This document shows, piece by piece, positions 62,933-64,000 of a DNA stretch of 64,000 nucleotides. The stretch lies in contig JAHGAU010000016.1 of the NCBI GenBank assembly GCA_019925105.1, forward strand, positions 62,001 to 126,000, written 5' to 3'. Origin of the DNA: Niebla homalea. Lineage: Eukaryota; Ascomycota; Lecanoromycetes; Lecanorales; Ramalinaceae. The notes below the pieces were generated by a model that worked only from the letters and a program-made list of their open reading frames with translations, had not been told where the DNA came from and did no database searches. Each line of letters begins with the position of its first letter. Position 1 is the stretch's first letter. The position numbers were made by a program, and so were the translations under genes.

Positions 62933-64000
62933 CTACAAATTTCGAGCACTCTTGCTGGGCCTTGGCTCTCCACTGAATGAAGTAGCAGGCGTCGAGACGG
63001 TGCTGGCAGGTCGAGTCTGCTTCCACTGGTCCGGCACTGGAAACAATTGCGCAAGAGCGTTTTTGATCTTCATTTGGCGAGTCGTAAGTCCATACTCCAG
63101 AATATTTTTGACGAGATCGTGGCACCCCTGGACATCCCTAGGATCTGTAGTCGAGAATCTCCCAAGATAGGACATGTAGCAGTAGGCGTCCTCTTCGGAG
63201 TAATAATGCACATGGAAGATGACTTCTCTGTGGGTGACGGCACCTGTAAAGGCGACGCAATCGGTGATCGAGACAATCTCGGTGGGGGAGGCCTGTTCAA
63301 GAAACCATTGCAACGCTTTGACACAGTAGGAACCACTGCCTGCGGCCTGGTTCTCAGCATGCCACAGTGTTCCACCAGTAGCTTCTGACTTCATCTCGAG
63401 CGCGAGGAATGGGAACCTGTTACCTCTCGCTGGTTGGGTGTACGGTCGTGCCACTCGATGATCAGCGATAGCATTCTCTTGGGCTGTCCAGTCGGACCTC
63501 TGACCGGGAGGGTATCCGTAATGAAAGTCAGGTTTGGGCGCAGCAAGTGGTTGATCATAATCAGGATTGTATGGCAACGCGTCAGTGGACCACATGGTAT
63601 TGCCCCCTTCTTCGACATCAGAGCGATCCACGGGAAACATGTCTGTAGTTATCAGGCTCGATACTTTGCCTTCGGCACTATCCGCAAGAGCCTCCGCTTT
63701 TTTGATCATTTGAAGCACTCTTTCCTCCGATAACGGTGGAGAGGACCGCCCCTGGAGAATCTGTTTGTCCATCATTTCCCTGACCTTTGTCGGCATCCTC
63801 CTTCCCGTATGGTCCATGCGAATGCCGTTATTAAACAGGAGCGAACGATATATAGGGTGTGATGTACTCGGTCTCAGGTTCTGAGAGGACGCGTTTGAGC
63901 CCCGCTTGAGACTCTGTCCTTGTGATTGCGACATTTGCTGAATGATTGCTAGCGATGCGGGCTGGTACTTGTCAATCGTCGTAAGCGCTTCACGGCCCGA
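62933..64000 (-). CDS. DUF7924-like protein, 5' end beyond the window
   Basis: This is the only clean large ORF in the window. The first internal Met is at 63,934 (333 residues), but the frame stays open for 22 more codons to the window edge (...YQPASLAIIQQ before that Met), so the true start is probably outside. Counting from Met 63,934: a polar, low-complexity N-terminus (1-30), a helical region (70-95), then APKPDFHYGYP at 132-142 and FLALEMKSEATGG at 176-188. An Asn/Tyr-rich helix (ENQAAGSGSYCVKAL) follows. The pair PD (135-136) and ExK (180-182) resembles the core of PD-(D/E)XK nuclease folds. I recall the LALEMKSEATGG block from fungal DUF7924 proteins of unknown function. The C-terminal 30 residues are Ser/Thr/Pro-rich. 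No RIP, no frameshift. Confidence 0.8.
   Translation of the reverse strand, partial: SGREALTTIDKYQPASLAIIQQMSQSQGQSLKRGSNASSQNLRPSTSHPIYRSLLFNNGIRMDHTGRRMPTKVREMMDKQILQGRSSPPLSEERVLQMIKKAEALADSAEGKVSSLITTDMFPVDRSDVEEGGNTMWSTDALPYNPDYDQPLAAPKPDFHYGYPPGQRSDWTAQENAIADHRVARPYTQPARGNRFPFLALEMKSEATGGTLWHAENQAAGSGSYCVKALQWFLEQASPTEIVSITDCVAFTGAVTHREVIFHVHYYSEEDAYCYMSYLGRFSTTDPRDVQGCHDLVKNILEYGLTTRQMKIKNALAQLFPVPDQWKQTRPASTVSTPATSFSGEPRPSKSARNL

Noticed and set aside
63047..63733. Several 75-113 codon frames overlapping the DUF7924-like gene on both strands
   Set aside because: Shadows of the long clean frame; composition and lack of motifs do not support coding.

Overview
This window looks like chromosomal DNA of a filamentous ascomycete (Pezizomycotina). 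About the first 52 kb, and again roughly 52.7-55.0 kb and 56.9-60.9 kb, is extremely AT-rich. It keeps CG dinucleotides but is strikingly poor in CA and TG, the signature of repeat-induced point mutation (RIP, CpA to TpA). Reading frames there are full of stops that came from Trp, Gln and Arg codons. Ancestral proteins can still be recognised by translating through the stops. Coding density is near zero until the last few kilobases.

Layout of 1-52.4 kb: a graveyard of nested retrotransposons. (a) Tad-like LINEs on the + strand sharing an (AATC)n tail: two full-length copies (9,073-14,820 and 39,696-45,489), plus fragments at 173-2,887, 4,190-4,791, 22,763-23,855 and 51,083-52,398. (b) Copia-1, minus strand, spanning 4,792-27,262 but split by LINE copy B and by Gypsy-1. 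(c) Gypsy-1, plus strand, 15,119-25,223, with two 174-bp LTRs and a GATAA target duplication; it carries a truncated LINE. (d) Copia-2, minus strand, 27,741-33,334, with two 221-bp LTRs and an AGATA target duplication; a third copy of its LTR lies at 1-172. (e) Gypsy-2, minus strand, about 33.6-38.6 kb. (f) About 5.3 kb of unidentified RIP-mutated sequence at 45.5-50.8 kb. Equal LTR lengths, primer-binding sites, polypurine tracts and target duplications let the insertion order be read: LINE E is inside Gypsy-1, which is inside Copia-1, and LINE B is also inside Copia-1.

Layout of 52.4-60.9 kb: an abrupt junction cuts a LINE at 52,398. To its right is a RIP-damaged gene of the DUF3435 family (tyrosine-recombinase fold, the family of Starship 'captains') with C-terminal C2H2 fingers. 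Facing it is an NLR-type gene on the minus strand: HeLo-like N-terminus, NACHT ATPase and five near-identical ankyrin repeats. The 5' half of the NLR is RIP-mutated and the 3' half is almost clean. A captain-like gene at an insertion edge followed by an NLR is what the left end of a decayed Starship-type giant transposon would look like; this is inference.

Layout of 60.9-64 kb: normal-composition DNA with two minisatellites (68-bp and 31-bp units), a truncated protein-kinase-like gene and, running off the right edge, an intact minus-strand gene resembling the fungal DUF7924 family with a PD...ExK motif. I saw no rRNA or CRISPR array; a tRNA scan was not possible.
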